Source: Psychromonas aquimarina ATCC BAA-1526
GTDB lineage: Bacteria; Pseudomonadota; Gammaproteobacteria; Enterobacterales; Psychromonadaceae
Direction of reading: 5' to 3'
DNA length: 64,000 nt
Assembly (NCBI RefSeq): GCF_000428725.1
Contig: NZ_AUAM01000008.1
Coordinates: 1 to 64,000 of the forward strand
Shown: piece by piece, positions 16,713 to 26,649 of the stretch
Numbering within the stretch: the stretch's first letter is position 1
Layout: each line of letters begins with the position of its first letter
Made by a program: the position numbers and the translations under genes
Notes under the pieces: model-generated
Seen by the model: the letters and a program-made list of their open reading frames with translations, nothing else
Told to the model about the DNA's origin: nothing
The model's database searches: none

Positions 16713-18847
16713 TGAAAACTATTCGAGTTGAAAAACAAGACTGGCTGATAAGGGTTATTTTTGATCTTCCCGGAGAGAAAGTTAACAAACTTTCCAGCAG
16801 TGTGATGGCTGAGCTAGATCAGGTGTTATCTGATATTGCGCAGGAGCGCTCTTATCAAGTAGTGAGTTTTGAAAGTGCGAAAAACAATATCTTTATTGCC
16901 GGTGCGGATATTGAAGAGCTGCAGGCGATCCGGACTGTCACTATCGCACGAGATAAGGCGCAGGCGGGGCAGCAGATGTTTTCACGTATTGCCGATCTGC
17001 CGCAGACGACGGTTGCTGTTATCAACGGTGCCTGTGTAGGAGGCGGCTGTGAATTAGCGCTTGCCTGTGATTTTCGCCTGGCGACCGATAACCCCAAAAC
17101 TAAAATTGGTCTTCCCGAAGTGCAGCTGGGCATTATCCCTGGATGGGGAGGTACACAAAGACTGCCGCGCTTAATCGGGTTACCCGAAGCGCTGAAAATA
17201 ATACTGCCGGGAAAAACAGTTGATGCCAGGAAAGCCAGTAAAATTAAACTGGTGGATAAGGTGGTAACGGCCGCGCTTTTAGAAGTGGAGCAGCAGAACT
17301 TCTTCCTGCAGTTACGCGACAGCATTTTCTGCGCTTCACTGAAAAAAAACAGAAAACCGAAAAGAAAAATGCAGTATCTGATCAGCCGTCTGCTGCAGAC
17401 TTCTATCGGGCGCTCTTTTGTTATTAAGCAGGCGACAAAAAATGTTTTAAAAACAACTAAAGGTATGTATCCGGCACCGCTGGCTGCTCTGGATGTTTTA
17501 TCGCAGTCGTGCAGTTTTGAGCAGGGTATCGAGCGTGAATTAGAGGCTTTTGCAAAACTTGCCGTTGGAGATATCAGCAAAAATCTTATCAGTCTGTATT
17601 TTTTAAATGAACAGGTGAAAAAAGAGTCTGGTTCAGATTTCACTGGAGAAATCACGGCGCCGTCATCGGGGGCGGTTTTAGGCTCTGGAGTAATGGGCGG
17701 GGGGATCGCCTGGCTGATGAGTCATCGCGGTTTATCGGTCCGGATGAAAGATATCAGCTGGGAAGCGATTTCTCTGGGGTATGCAGAGGCGGCTAGATAT
17801 TTTGCACAGTTAAAAAAACGTCGCCGTATTAAACAGGAACAGATTGACAGAGCGATGAACCGTATTGGTGCCGGCATTGATTATCAGGGATTTTCCAGGG
17901 CTGATGTGGTGATAGAAGCCGTTGTTGAAAATATGGAGGTCAAAAAGCAGGTGCTTGCAGAAGCTGAAGAATACCTTTGTGAGTCTGCTTTATTATGTAC
18001 CAATACTTCGGCGCTGTCGGTTTCTGAAATGGCCGGGGTATTAAAAAGACCGCAGAATTTCTGCGGCATGCACTTCTTTAATCCGGTTAACCGTATGCCT
18101 CTGGTAGAGATTATCCGCGGGGAGGAAAGCAGTGAAGAGATCGTTGCCAGGGCGGTGGCAACGGTTAAAGGCTGGGGAAAAATACCCGTTGTAGTCGGCA
18201 ACTGTCCGGGATTTCTGGTTAACCGGATTTTACTGCCTTATATGAACGAGGCTGCTTATCTGCTTGAAGAGGGAGCCGCTGTTGACAGTATTGACCAGGC
18301 TGTTACTGATTTTGGTATGCCGATGGGACCTTTTCAGCTTGCCGATGAGGTTGGTATTGATGTCGGTTATAAAGTTGCGCAGATTCTTGAACAGGGATTT
18401 GGAGAGCGTATGGCTGTCTGCTCTTTATTAAAAACAGTTTATGAAGATTATAAACTTCTTGGTAAAAAAGGCGGGACGGGTTTTTATCATTATCATAATA
18501 AAAAAAGTGAAGTAAATTCATTGATTTATCAGGCCCCCTCAAGGGCTGCTCCTAAAGAGCATGATCACCAGGAGATGATAGACCGTCTGCTGATTATTAT
18601 GGTCAATGAAGCTGCTTATTGTCTGCAGGAAGGCATAGTTGCTGATGCCGGACAGTTAGATCTGGCTATGGTAATGGGAACCGGATTTCCTCCATGGCGG
18701 GGAGGGTTATGCCGCTGGGCAGATTCTGTCGGGTTGGACACTATTGTGAAAAAGTGCGAAGTCTTTAATGCACAGGCAGATCCGCGTTATCAAGTGAGTC
18801 CATACCTGCGTGAATTAGCGGATGCCGGACGGGGATTTTATTCGTAG
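16712..18847 (+). CDS. FadJ-like enoyl-CoA hydratase / 3-hydroxyacyl-CoA dehydrogenase
   Basis: A 711 aa bifunctional beta-oxidation protein. The N-terminal crotonase domain (about 1-200) has the oxyanion loop FIAGADIEEL and both catalytic glutamates (GGGCE, GLPE). A basic linker follows. The dehydrogenase half has the NAD fold (GSGVMGGGIAW, about residues 328-338), the catalytic His in MHFFNPVNRMP and the C-terminal helical repeat. Layout and linker are more like FadJ than FadB. The start overlaps the thiolase stop by one base. It should act as the alpha subunit of a trifunctional complex with the upstream thiolase. Confidence 0.92.
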   Translation: MKTIRVEKQDWLIRVIFDLPGEKVNKLSSSVMAELDQVLSDIAQERSYQVVSFESAKNNIFIAGADIEELQAIRTVTIARDKAQAGQQMFSRIADLPQTTVAVINGACVGGGCELALACDFRLATDNPKTKIGLPEVQLGIIPGWGGTQRLPRLIGLPEALKIILPGKTVDARKASKIKLVDKVVTAALLEVEQQNFFLQLRDSIFCASLKKNRKPKRKMQYLISRLLQTSIGRSFVIKQATKNVLKTTKGMYPAPLAALDVLSQSCSFEQGIERELEAFAKLAVGDISKNLISLYFLNEQVKKESGSDFTGEITAPSSGAVLGSGVMGGGIAWLMSHRGLSVRMKDISWEAISLGYAEAARYFAQLKKRRRIKQEQIDRAMNRIGAGIDYQGFSRADVVIEAVVENMEVKKQVLAEAEEYLCESALLCTNTSALSVSEMAGVLKRPQNFCGMHFFNPVNRMPLVEIIRGEESSEEIVARAVATVKGWGKIPVVVGNCPGFLVNRILLPYMNEAAYLLEEGAAVDSIDQAVTDFGMPMGPFQLADEVGIDVGYKVAQILEQGFGERMAVCSLLKTVYEDYKLLGKKGGTGFYHYHNKKSEVNSLIYQAPSRAAPKEHDHQEMIDRLLIIMVNEAAYCLQEGIVADAGQLDLAMVMGTGFPPWRGGLCRWADSVGLDTIVKKCEVFNAQADPRYQVSPYLRELADAGRGFYS

Positions 18848-18861
18848 TAAAAGGAGTTTTT

Positions 18862-20757
18862 ATGAGCTTACCAGATAAGGAAGAAAATGAAGTAATCATT
18901 GATACTTCGAAAATGAGTGATGCAAAAGCCTCGTCATTACATATTACTGAAAGTGCTAGGGAATCAGTATGGCATCACCCTAGTTTTGGTAAGTCGTTAT
19001 TTATGGGGGAGTTTAAAAAAGAGATACTCTTCCCCTTTCCTGTGCAGAGTAATGAAGATAAAAAAATAGGTGATCAGTTAGTTATGCAGGTCGGCAAGAT
19101 TCTTCACGAACAGCTTGATGCTGATTTAGTTGACGAAACCCGCACCATTCCCGATCAGGCGATCCGGGCGCTGGCTGAAATCGGCATCTTTGCCATGAAG
19201 GTGCCCAAGGAATACGGCGGTCTTGGTTTAACGCAGGTTAATTACAACCGGGTGATGATGGCGATAGCCAGTCACTGTGGTTCAACTGCGGTGCTGATAT
19301 CCGCTCACCAGAGTATCGGCGTACCGCAGCCGCTTAAGTTATTTGGTACCCAGGAGCAGAAAGAGCGCTTCCTTCCCCGTTTCAGGGAGGGGGCTATTTC
19401 AGCTTTTGCTTTAACCGAACCTTGTGTTGGTTCGGATCCTGCGCATATGGAAACCACTGCAACTCTTAATGAGCAGGGCACGCATTATCTTATTAACGGT
19501 GAAAAACTGTGGTGTACCAATGGTCTGATTGCCGATTATCTGGTGGTGATGGCCTGCACTGCACCTAAAATGGTCCGCGGAAAAGAGGTTAAACAGATTT
19601 CTGCATTTATTGTTGAAGGAAAAAGCCCCGGCATTGAGCTGGTTCACCGCTGTGATTTTATGGGTATACGCGGTATTCAAAACGGACTGATGCGCTTTAC
19701 CGATGTGCAGGTGCCGGTTGAGAACCTGCTTTTAGAAGAGGGGCGCGGCTTAAAAATCGCATTAGCGACACTTAATACCGGGCGTCTCACCCTGCCGGCG
19801 GCAAGTGCCGGTATGGCTAAGCAGTGTGTCAATATGGCGCGGCGCTGGGGAGGAACGCGTGTACAGTGGGGATCTGCAGTTGCAGAGCATGAAAAAGGCT
19901 CTAACCGTTTAGCCTTTATTGCTTCTACGGCTTTTGCTATGGAAGCAGTGACCTGGATGACCAGTCATCTGGCTGATAAAGGTAATGTCGATATTCGTAT
20001 GGAAGCCGCTATGGCTAAGTTGTTCTGCAGTGAAATGGCCTGGCAGGTAATGGATGAAACGGTACAGATGTTTGCCGGACGCGGTTATGAAAAAGCATCT
20101 TCATTAAAAGCGCGTGGTGAATTACCATTTCCAGTGGAGCGTATGCTGCGTGACTGCCGAATTAACCGTATTATCGAGGGAACATCAGATATTATGGAAC
20201 TGTTTTTAAGCCGCGAGGCTTTGGACACCCACCTTAAACTAGCCGCAGATCTGATTAAGCCCGGGGCAGACTTTGCGGCTAAAAAAACTGCAGTTGTTAA
20301 GCTGTTAAAAGAATATGCCGTCTGGTATCCCAGACAGTTTATTAATTTAACTCTGTTTGCACGTTTTTCTCATAAAGGGAAATTAGCCGGGCATATCAAT
20401 TATTGTCAGCGTACTGCTCATAGGCTGGCAAGAACACTATTTCTACAGATGGGAGTGCATCGTGAGAAGTTAGAGCTGCGTCAGGAGATTCTTGGGCATC
20501 TAATGACGATAGGCTCAGAGCTGTTTGCTATGGCTGCTGTCTGCTCCTATGCCGAAAGTCAGGTTTTAAAAGGTCATAACAATGCGGTAACTTTAGCAGA
20601 TCACCACTGTCGACAGGCTCGTAGGCGTATTAAAGCGGAGTTTAAGGCGGTTTTTTCCGGACAGAGAAAAACGGCGAAGCAGATTAGTACGGCGATATTA
20701 AGAAAAGACTTTTCCTGGCTTGAAGAGGGGATCTACCCCGTAGGCCCTAAGGAGTAG
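18862..20757 (+). CDS. acyl-CoA dehydrogenase (VLCAD-like, extended)
   Basis: An FAD enzyme that introduces the trans-2 double bond in acyl-CoA, the first step of beta-oxidation. It is 631 aa, much longer than the 380-400 aa short/medium-chain enzymes and like very-long-chain forms. Motifs: AFALTEPCVGSDP (flavin/substrate contacts), GEKLWCTNG, and RIIEGTSDIMELF, where the Glu corresponds to the catalytic base of VLCAD. An extra C-terminal helical region of about 170 residues follows. An AAAGGAG ribosome site lies in the 14-nt gap from the previous stop. Electrons presumably go to ETF. Confidence 0.92.
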   Translation: MSLPDKEENEVIIDTSKMSDAKASSLHITESARESVWHHPSFGKSLFMGEFKKEILFPFPVQSNEDKKIGDQLVMQVGKILHEQLDADLVDETRTIPDQAIRALAEIGIFAMKVPKEYGGLGLTQVNYNRVMMAIASHCGSTAVLISAHQSIGVPQPLKLFGTQEQKERFLPRFREGAISAFALTEPCVGSDPAHMETTATLNEQGTHYLINGEKLWCTNGLIADYLVVMACTAPKMVRGKEVKQISAFIVEGKSPGIELVHRCDFMGIRGIQNGLMRFTDVQVPVENLLLEEGRGLKIALATLNTGRLTLPAASAGMAKQCVNMARRWGGTRVQWGSAVAEHEKGSNRLAFIASTAFAMEAVTWMTSHLADKGNVDIRMEAAMAKLFCSEMAWQVMDETVQMFAGRGYEKASSLKARGELPFPVERMLRDCRINRIIEGTSDIMELFLSREALDTHLKLAADLIKPGADFAAKKTAVVKLLKEYAVWYPRQFINLTLFARFSHKGKLAGHINYCQRTAHRLARTLFLQMGVHREKLELRQEILGHLMTIGSELFAMAAVCSYAESQVLKGHNNAVTLADHHCRQARRRIKAEFKAVFSGQRKTAKQISTAILRKDFSWLEEGIYPVGPKE

Positions 20758-20762
20758 CGGCA

Positions 20763-22934
20763 ATGCCTCATGAGCCTACCCTTGCCAAGCCAAGCCGCTC
20801 ATTCCGCTTATCGAGCCTGTTGATTAGAATTATTGAAAAATTTACAGGTTCAACGATTTCGGCTGAGGGGCTGGAAAATCTGCGTACTAACCCTACTTTA
20901 TTTGTAGTTAATCACTTTACCCGGATGGAAACTGCACTGCTGCCGCAGGCTTTGTATAAATTTAACGGCCAGATGGTGCACTCTTTAGCTGACAGCTCAC
21001 TTTTTGTTGGTCCCTTTGGTAGTTTTCTTGAATCCGTGGGAGCGCACCCCTTAAACCTTGAAGGGCGGGATGAAAAAATAATATCGGAACTGATGAGCGG
21101 TACCTATAACTGGGTTATTTATCCCGAAGGTTCGATGATAAAAAATAAGAAGGTGGTTGAAGGACGCCGTCTGCAGCTGCGCCTGCCGGATTCTGTACGT
21201 GCCCCTCACACCGGAGCTGCGATTTTAGCGCTGAAAACATTTCTGATGAAGCAGGAGTACAAAAGAGCGATTGCTGATAATAATGAAGAGCTGATTAATT
21301 ATTATCAGGAAACCTATAATCTTTATGGGCCGGGGGATCTTGCTCCGCAGGACTTATGTATTGTTCCGGTTAACATCAGTTATTACCCGCTTCGTCCGGG
21401 CAAAAATTTATTATCAACCGGGGTACAGCTGCTGCTTAAAGACATCTCGCCTGAGGTTGAAGAAGAGCTGCTGGTTGAAGGCAGAATAATACTAGAAGAG
21501 TGCGATATCTCGATCTCTTTCGGTCATCCCATTGATGTGCGTAGTTTTACCCGGCCTTACCGGCGTTTTTTCAGGTACTGCCTGCCTTTTTTATCTGCAT
21601 CTAAAACCATGGACTGGCTGATGGTGATTATGCGCCATCGTCTTACCCGCATTTTTATGTATCGAGTCTACAACCGGCTGGCAATTAATATGGATCATCT
21701 GGTTGCTACCGCTTTACGTTATGTGCCGGACAGCGGCATGGCGGAAAATGACTTTAAAAAGGTGATATATCTGGCGATTATTCTGATTAAAAGCAGAAAT
21801 AACCGCCGGGTTCACCTAAGCCTTAGAGAGGGGATTATTAATCTTGTCTCCGATGAACCTTACCTGCCCTATGATAAAATGATGGAACTGGTTGAAGCTG
21901 AAGGAACTGCATTAAGAGAAAACGGCGGCCTGTTTGTTGATCAGAATAAAATAGCAAAACCGTCACACTTTCATCGAATGCGTATTGAGAATACCACCAG
22001 TGTATTGGCTAATGAATTTGAAGTGATGAGAAAGTATGTCTGCGCCATCAGAAAACTGACGGCCGGCTCTACGGACAAGCTTTCTCAACAGGTGGCGGAA
22101 ACCGCTGCAGAAAGAGACCGTTCTATTTACGAAGCGGAAAGAATGCGTTCTTTTGAGCAGAACCGCACAAAAAGCAGAGAAGCGGGTAAGCCGCGTCACC
22201 TTAAAGGTGATGCAGATAAGCTCGGGATTGTGCTGGCACATGGTTTTCTGGCTTCACCCGGTGAGATGATTGAGCTGGGAGGGTACTTAAACCAGCTGGG
22301 TTACGGGGTTTATCTGGTGCGCCTAACTGGTCACGGCACCCACCCGAAGGAGCTGGATACAGCAACGCTGAAATCCTGGTTAGAATCATTTAAACGGGGG
22401 TATGCGGTTCTTTCACATTATCATTCTAAGGTAGTGCTCAGCGGATTTTCTGCCGGTGCACTGCTGGCGATTTTGAAAAGCTGCGGAGATATTGAAAAGG
22501 TGGCGGGAGTTATCGCTATTAATCCGGCGCTGAATTTGCGTCAGAAGTCTGCGCAGTTTTCACCGCTTTTAGACAGCTGGAATAAGATGATGGAAAGTAT
22601 CTCCTTTACAGACGGGGCATTGAAGTTTGTCGACAATGATTCTGAAAGTCCTGACTGTAACTACCAGCAGATATATATCGGTGGTCTGCGCCGCCTGCTG
22701 GAGCTGCAGGAGTCCTGCCGCAGTAAGCTGCCGGAAGTTCGTGCTCCTTTACTGATAGTGCAGGGAAGCGAAGATCCGGTTGTTGATCCGTCCGGTGCCG
22801 TGGAAATTCTTGATAAGGTCAGATCGCCCTATAAAAAGCTTGAAGAGATAGTTTTTAAACGCCATGTTATTGTTCGCGGGCATGCAAGTCTGGAAGTATT
22901 TAAAGTTGTGAAGAAATTTTTAGAGACGCTTTAG
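20763..22934 (+). CDS. fused glycerolipid acyltransferase / alpha-beta hydrolase
   Basis: A 723 aa two-domain protein. Residues about 25-280 form a PlsC-like acyltransferase: VVNHFTRMET corresponds to the HX4D motif, but with Glu in place of Asp, and YPEGSM to the PEGT motif. A helical linker (about 290-470) follows. Residues about 480-723 form an alpha/beta hydrolase with HGF oxyanion loop (LAHGFLAS), nucleophile elbow GFSAG, acid segment GSEDPVVDP and a late His (RGHA). It starts 5 nt after the acyl-CoA dehydrogenase stop; the ribosome site AAGGAG is inside that gene's end. It may move acyl groups between CoA, lipid and free acid. Activity is unproven. Confidence 0.8.
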   Translation: MPHEPTLAKPSRSFRLSSLLIRIIEKFTGSTISAEGLENLRTNPTLFVVNHFTRMETALLPQALYKFNGQMVHSLADSSLFVGPFGSFLESVGAHPLNLEGRDEKIISELMSGTYNWVIYPEGSMIKNKKVVEGRRLQLRLPDSVRAPHTGAAILALKTFLMKQEYKRAIADNNEELINYYQETYNLYGPGDLAPQDLCIVPVNISYYPLRPGKNLLSTGVQLLLKDISPEVEEELLVEGRIILEECDISISFGHPIDVRSFTRPYRRFFRYCLPFLSASKTMDWLMVIMRHRLTRIFMYRVYNRLAINMDHLVATALRYVPDSGMAENDFKKVIYLAIILIKSRNNRRVHLSLREGIINLVSDEPYLPYDKMMELVEAEGTALRENGGLFVDQNKIAKPSHFHRMRIENTTSVLANEFEVMRKYVCAIRKLTAGSTDKLSQQVAETAAERDRSIYEAERMRSFEQNRTKSREAGKPRHLKGDADKLGIVLAHGFLASPGEMIELGGYLNQLGYGVYLVRLTGHGTHPKELDTATLKSWLESFKRGYAVLSHYHSKVVLSGFSAGALLAILKSCGDIEKVAGVIAINPALNLRQKSAQFSPLLDSWNKMMESISFTDGALKFVDNDSESPDCNYQQIYIGGLRRLLELQESCRSKLPEVRAPLLIVQGSEDPVVDPSGAVEILDKVRSPYKKLEEIVFKRHVIVRGHASLEVFKVVKKFLETL

Positions 22935-23245
22935 CTGCAGCTATGAGCAAAGTGAAAACGGAATTTAGCCAGGTTTTTAATCTTCAGGTGCTCGATTTCA
23001 ATTCCCTCCGACTTTAATAATTCTACTTTCCTGGCTGTACCTAAAGCGTACTGGCCTATTTCACCTGTACTTTTAACCACCCGGTGACAGGGCACAATTA
23101 TCAGGTTTGGATTATTTGCCATCGCATTACCCACTGCCTGGTAAGCTTTGCAGTTAAGCGCATGAGCAATATCCCCATAGGTAACAACTTTACCTTCGGG
23201 GATCTGTTTTAATAAGTCATAACATAACTCATTAAAGGTTTTCAT
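22931..23245 (-). CDS. MGMT family (O6-alkylguanine alkyltransferase-like) protein
   Basis: A 104 aa single-domain protein equal to the C-terminal DNA-binding/active-site domain of methylguanine methyltransferases. The acceptor motif VPCHRVV is present with Cys, unlike alkyltransferase-like proteins of the YbaZ type where the Cys is replaced, so it could repair alkylated bases as well as bind them. The arginine-finger helix region (YQAVGNAMANNP) is recognisable. I prefer the ATG at 23245, one base after the rsuA stop (TAAAATG), which suggests coupled translation; a frame from 23272 is possible. Its 3' end overlaps that of the convergent lipid operon by 4 nt. Confidence 0.82.
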   Translation of the reverse strand: MKTFNELCYDLLKQIPEGKVVTYGDIAHALNCKAYQAVGNAMANNPNLIIVPCHRVVKSTGEIGQYALGTARKVELLKSEGIEIEHLKIKNLAKFRFHFAHSCS

Positions 23246-23246
23246 T

Positions 23247-23939
23247 TTATGCAATGCTCTGTGCTTCGGCATCGGTCAGGTAACGCCATTCACCCAAATC
23301 AAGTGAGCTGTCCAATTCAATACTGCCGATCTTCTCACGGTGTAATTCCACTACATGATTACCGACTGCTGCAAACATACGTTTAACCTGATGATATTTG
23401 CCTTCACTGATAGTCAGTAATACTTCTGTTTCTGAGATGATCTGCAGCTCGGCAGGTAAACAGGGTTTAGCTTCATTTTTCAGCTGTATGCCTTCTCGAA
23501 ATAAAGCGACTGCATCTTCACCGACTGGCGCATTAAGGCCGACACGGTAGCATTTTGAGCATTTATTTCTAGGGCTGGTCACTTTATGCGACCATTGACC
23601 GTCATCTGTAATCAGGGTTAAACCTGTGGTATCTGCATCTAAGCGGCCGGCAATAAACAGCTGTTCACGTTTTTCTACATCAAGCAGATTTAAAATACTG
23701 GGAAGCTGCTCATCAACTGTTGAACAGATAAAGTCCGCTGGTTTATTAAGCATAATGTAACGTATACCGCGCACATTAATTACTTTTCCATCAAAACTGA
23801 TCTGTTCATTTTCGGACACTTTATAAGCTGTGCTGCGGATCGTATTTTCTGAGCTGCTGATGCGCCCTTGAGTTATTGCCTTTTTAGCCTGGCTTCTGGT
23901 TAAAGTGGTCGACTGGCAGATGTATTTATCTAATCTCAT
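23247..23939 (-). CDS. rsuA: 16S rRNA pseudouridine(516) synthase
   Basis: Isomerises U516 of 16S rRNA. The 230 aa protein has an N-terminal S4 RNA-binding domain (MRLDKYICQS...), followed by the synthase core with the catalytic Asp in GRLDADTTGL (about residue 104), and the conserved segments DDGQWSHKVTSPR and EGKYHQVKRMFAAVGNHVVELHRE. Length and sequence match E. coli RsuA (231 aa) better than RluB/E/F. The start lies within the end of tmcA (14-nt overlap), so it is in an operon with a second RNA modification gene. Confidence 0.93.
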   Translation of the reverse strand: MRLDKYICQSTTLTRSQAKKAITQGRISSSENTIRSTAYKVSENEQISFDGKVINVRGIRYIMLNKPADFICSTVDEQLPSILNLLDVEKREQLFIAGRLDADTTGLTLITDDGQWSHKVTSPRNKCSKCYRVGLNAPVGEDAVALFREGIQLKNEAKPCLPAELQIISETEVLLTISEGKYHQVKRMFAAVGNHVVELHREKIGSIELDSSLDLGEWRYLTDAEAQSIA

Positions 23940-25962
23940 TGGTTTCTTCTTTTAATAACTGTTTAACTGCACATTTAAGCTTACTCTGTGCTTCTTTTTT
24001 TCCGCTGTAATTGTGTTTTTTACACACTTCAGGCCAACTGTTGTTCTGTACTATTTTTTGTATTGTAAGCGACTGCTGCTCTTTGGTTAAGTTATTTAGG
24101 CTTGAGTTGATAACTAATTCGCTCAGCATCTGCTCAACATATTCGTAAGGACGGTTACCCTCTATATAACTAAGTAACTGCTCAGCTTTCGGATCAGTTT
24201 TTGAAAACTCATTTAATATGCTTAAAACCAGCTCTGCTTCTATATGCTGCAGGTGTCGACTCAGTTGGACAGGAAACTGCTGCTGAAACTGTTCCCGCAC
24301 TGCGCTGTGTAATATTCTGCCTTTTTCGGACAGCGGCAGGTTAACAATAATGGAATGTGTGCCGCTGCTGCTGTCCCTAGTAGAGCCGATGCGTAAAGTG
24401 GTGAATGCCTGCTGCTGCCAGAATGCCAGTAAATCAGCAGTTGCCCCGAAACTGGCACAGATATGGTCAAATTGACTGCACTCAGCCCAGTTAATTAAGC
24501 GGCTTATAAACAGTTTACCTAATCCCTGATGCTGACATTCAGGGTGAACTGCAATTCGCTGGATACGTGCATAAGACTCACAGGCCGCTTGTTTAAAGGC
24601 GCAGTGAAAAGTGAGGGACTGAGCGATGAGATTTCCCTGTACACGACGACTTCCCAGCCATATTTTACTTGAGAGTTCTTCATCAAGCCCGCCTTCTTCA
24701 TTAATAAGTGCTACCGCGAGAAGCTGCTTATTCTGTTTAATAATGAATATATGCAGAGAGCGGTCATTAAGTAGTTTTTCAAGGTCAGAAGGTTTAGTCT
24801 GATAGTGTGCCAGGACTAATAAAGAGAATACTTCCTGTAGAAGTGCTTTGTCTGATGCTAGCTGCAGAGCATTTAACTTTTCGAATTGAAGACTTTGCTT
24901 ATTATTGTACAAAGGTTTTTCGCAAAGGCTTTTCGTTAAACATAAGCTGTTCAGGGTAAAGTTTTCCACAGGATCATTCTCGGCCCAGCGTATAGGCTGG
25001 TCGAGGTGAAGCTGACGCCACTGTGGTGCAATTTCATTTAAGCGTTTCTGAAAACGCAGAGCAAAACCCCGTCCGGATCCCTCATAACCATGCTGAGTGG
25101 TGGCAAAAACAACGCGGGAATAATGTTTTACCAGTGTCTCGAGTGTAGGTACAGGCAAAGCCGCCGCTTCATCAATCATCAGCAGATCACACTTTGGCTT
25201 CTCTGCAAGTAGACTGTCGGGAGCGATAAACTCGATAGACTTGTTTTTGTCGATAATTGCGAAGCAGTTGTTTTCGCTGTTATTTAATATCAGGTCTGCA
25301 TGTTTAAAAAGTGTTGCCGTTGCCTGCTTGTTTGGTGCACAGACTAAAATTCGTTTACTGCCTCTTTTTAATAGCTCAGCCGCCGCAATACCCAGTGAAG
25401 CTGACTTGCCGCGCCCCCTGTTCGCGGTTAATACCAGAGGGCGTCGTCGATGGCCTGTTACTGTTTTGATTACGGCTTCAACGGCGGTCTGCTGCTGTGT
25501 CAGATTAAGCGGGTTGTTAATTGTGCTAACGCGGTGCGGGTATTCAAGATCGGGAAGAGGGTGATCCTGGCGGATCGTAATAAATCTGCAGGCAGACAGC
25601 TGCGAGCTGATATATTGATAGAAAAGATCTTCATCTGCTATTTCAGTCGGGCTAAGCAGAATCAATAATCCGCCGCCGCGTAATGTTCCTTCACAAGCTG
25701 CAAAGGCGTTTGCATCAAAGTGTTCAAGCGCATTAATGACCAGTAATGGTGTCTCTCGTCCCAGTATCTGTTTGAAAGAAGTGCTGCAGATTTCATCCGG
25801 AGCATTGCCGTACCAGAAGTAGGGCTGTGCCCGTTGTTTAATTAACTGAAGTGCTTGTGATAAACACCAGTCTGATTCACCCTGCAGGCGTAATAAGCAG
25901 CGATGGTTGTCTGCTGCAGCCAGGTGCTGGAGTGTATCTGCAAATGAAAGAATTGACGGCAC
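23926..25962 (-). CDS. tmcA: tRNA(Met) cytidine acetyltransferase
   Basis: Makes N4-acetylcytidine at the wobble base of elongator tRNA(Met), using ATP and acetyl-CoA. The 678 aa protein has an RNA helicase-like module with Walker A NRGRGKSA (about residue 185) and a DEAAALPVP Walker B, then a GNAT acetyltransferase domain with the acetyl-CoA loop IQRIAVHPECQHQGLGK, and a C-terminal tRNA-recognition tail. Domain order and length fit E. coli TmcA (671 aa). It is the first gene of the leftward run tmcA-rsuA-MGMT-like, and is divergent from the S10 operon. Confidence 0.93.
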   Translation of the reverse strand: MPSILSFADTLQHLAAADNHRCLLRLQGESDWCLSQALQLIKQRAQPYFWYGNAPDEICSTSFKQILGRETPLLVINALEHFDANAFAACEGTLRGGGLLILLSPTEIADEDLFYQYISSQLSACRFITIRQDHPLPDLEYPHRVSTINNPLNLTQQQTAVEAVIKTVTGHRRRPLVLTANRGRGKSASLGIAAAELLKRGSKRILVCAPNKQATATLFKHADLILNNSENNCFAIIDKNKSIEFIAPDSLLAEKPKCDLLMIDEAAALPVPTLETLVKHYSRVVFATTQHGYEGSGRGFALRFQKRLNEIAPQWRQLHLDQPIRWAENDPVENFTLNSLCLTKSLCEKPLYNNKQSLQFEKLNALQLASDKALLQEVFSLLVLAHYQTKPSDLEKLLNDRSLHIFIIKQNKQLLAVALINEEGGLDEELSSKIWLGSRRVQGNLIAQSLTFHCAFKQAACESYARIQRIAVHPECQHQGLGKLFISRLINWAECSQFDHICASFGATADLLAFWQQQAFTTLRIGSTRDSSSGTHSIIVNLPLSEKGRILHSAVREQFQQQFPVQLSRHLQHIEAELVLSILNEFSKTDPKAEQLLSYIEGNRPYEYVEQMLSELVINSSLNNLTKEQQSLTIQKIVQNNSWPEVCKKHNYSGKKEAQSKLKCAVKQLLKEETNEIR

Positions 25963-26118
25963 TGGAGATCCTGTTCAGAGAAGCATTAATAGGCGCAGTA
26001 TACCATCGTTAAACGGATTTTAGGTCAGCGTAGCGGTTAACTGCAGTTTGTAAATATCTTCATGAATAGTACACGAAGATCTTTATGCATATATTTTAAA
26101 CAAAACACTAAGAAAAAC

Positions 26119-26146
26119 TTGCATTAGTGCACAAATACTATATCAT
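26119..26146 (+). promoter_or_regulatory. S10 operon promoter
   Basis: TTGCAT (26119-26124), a 16-bp spacer and TATCAT (26141-26146) give a predicted start near 26153. That leaves an untranslated leader of about 170 nt before rpsJ, as expected for the L4-regulated S10 operon. Confidence 0.6.
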
Positions 26147-26152
26147 GCACCG

Positions 26153-26634
<482 letters not shown>

Positions 26635-26649
26635 AAAGGAGTTTAAACA

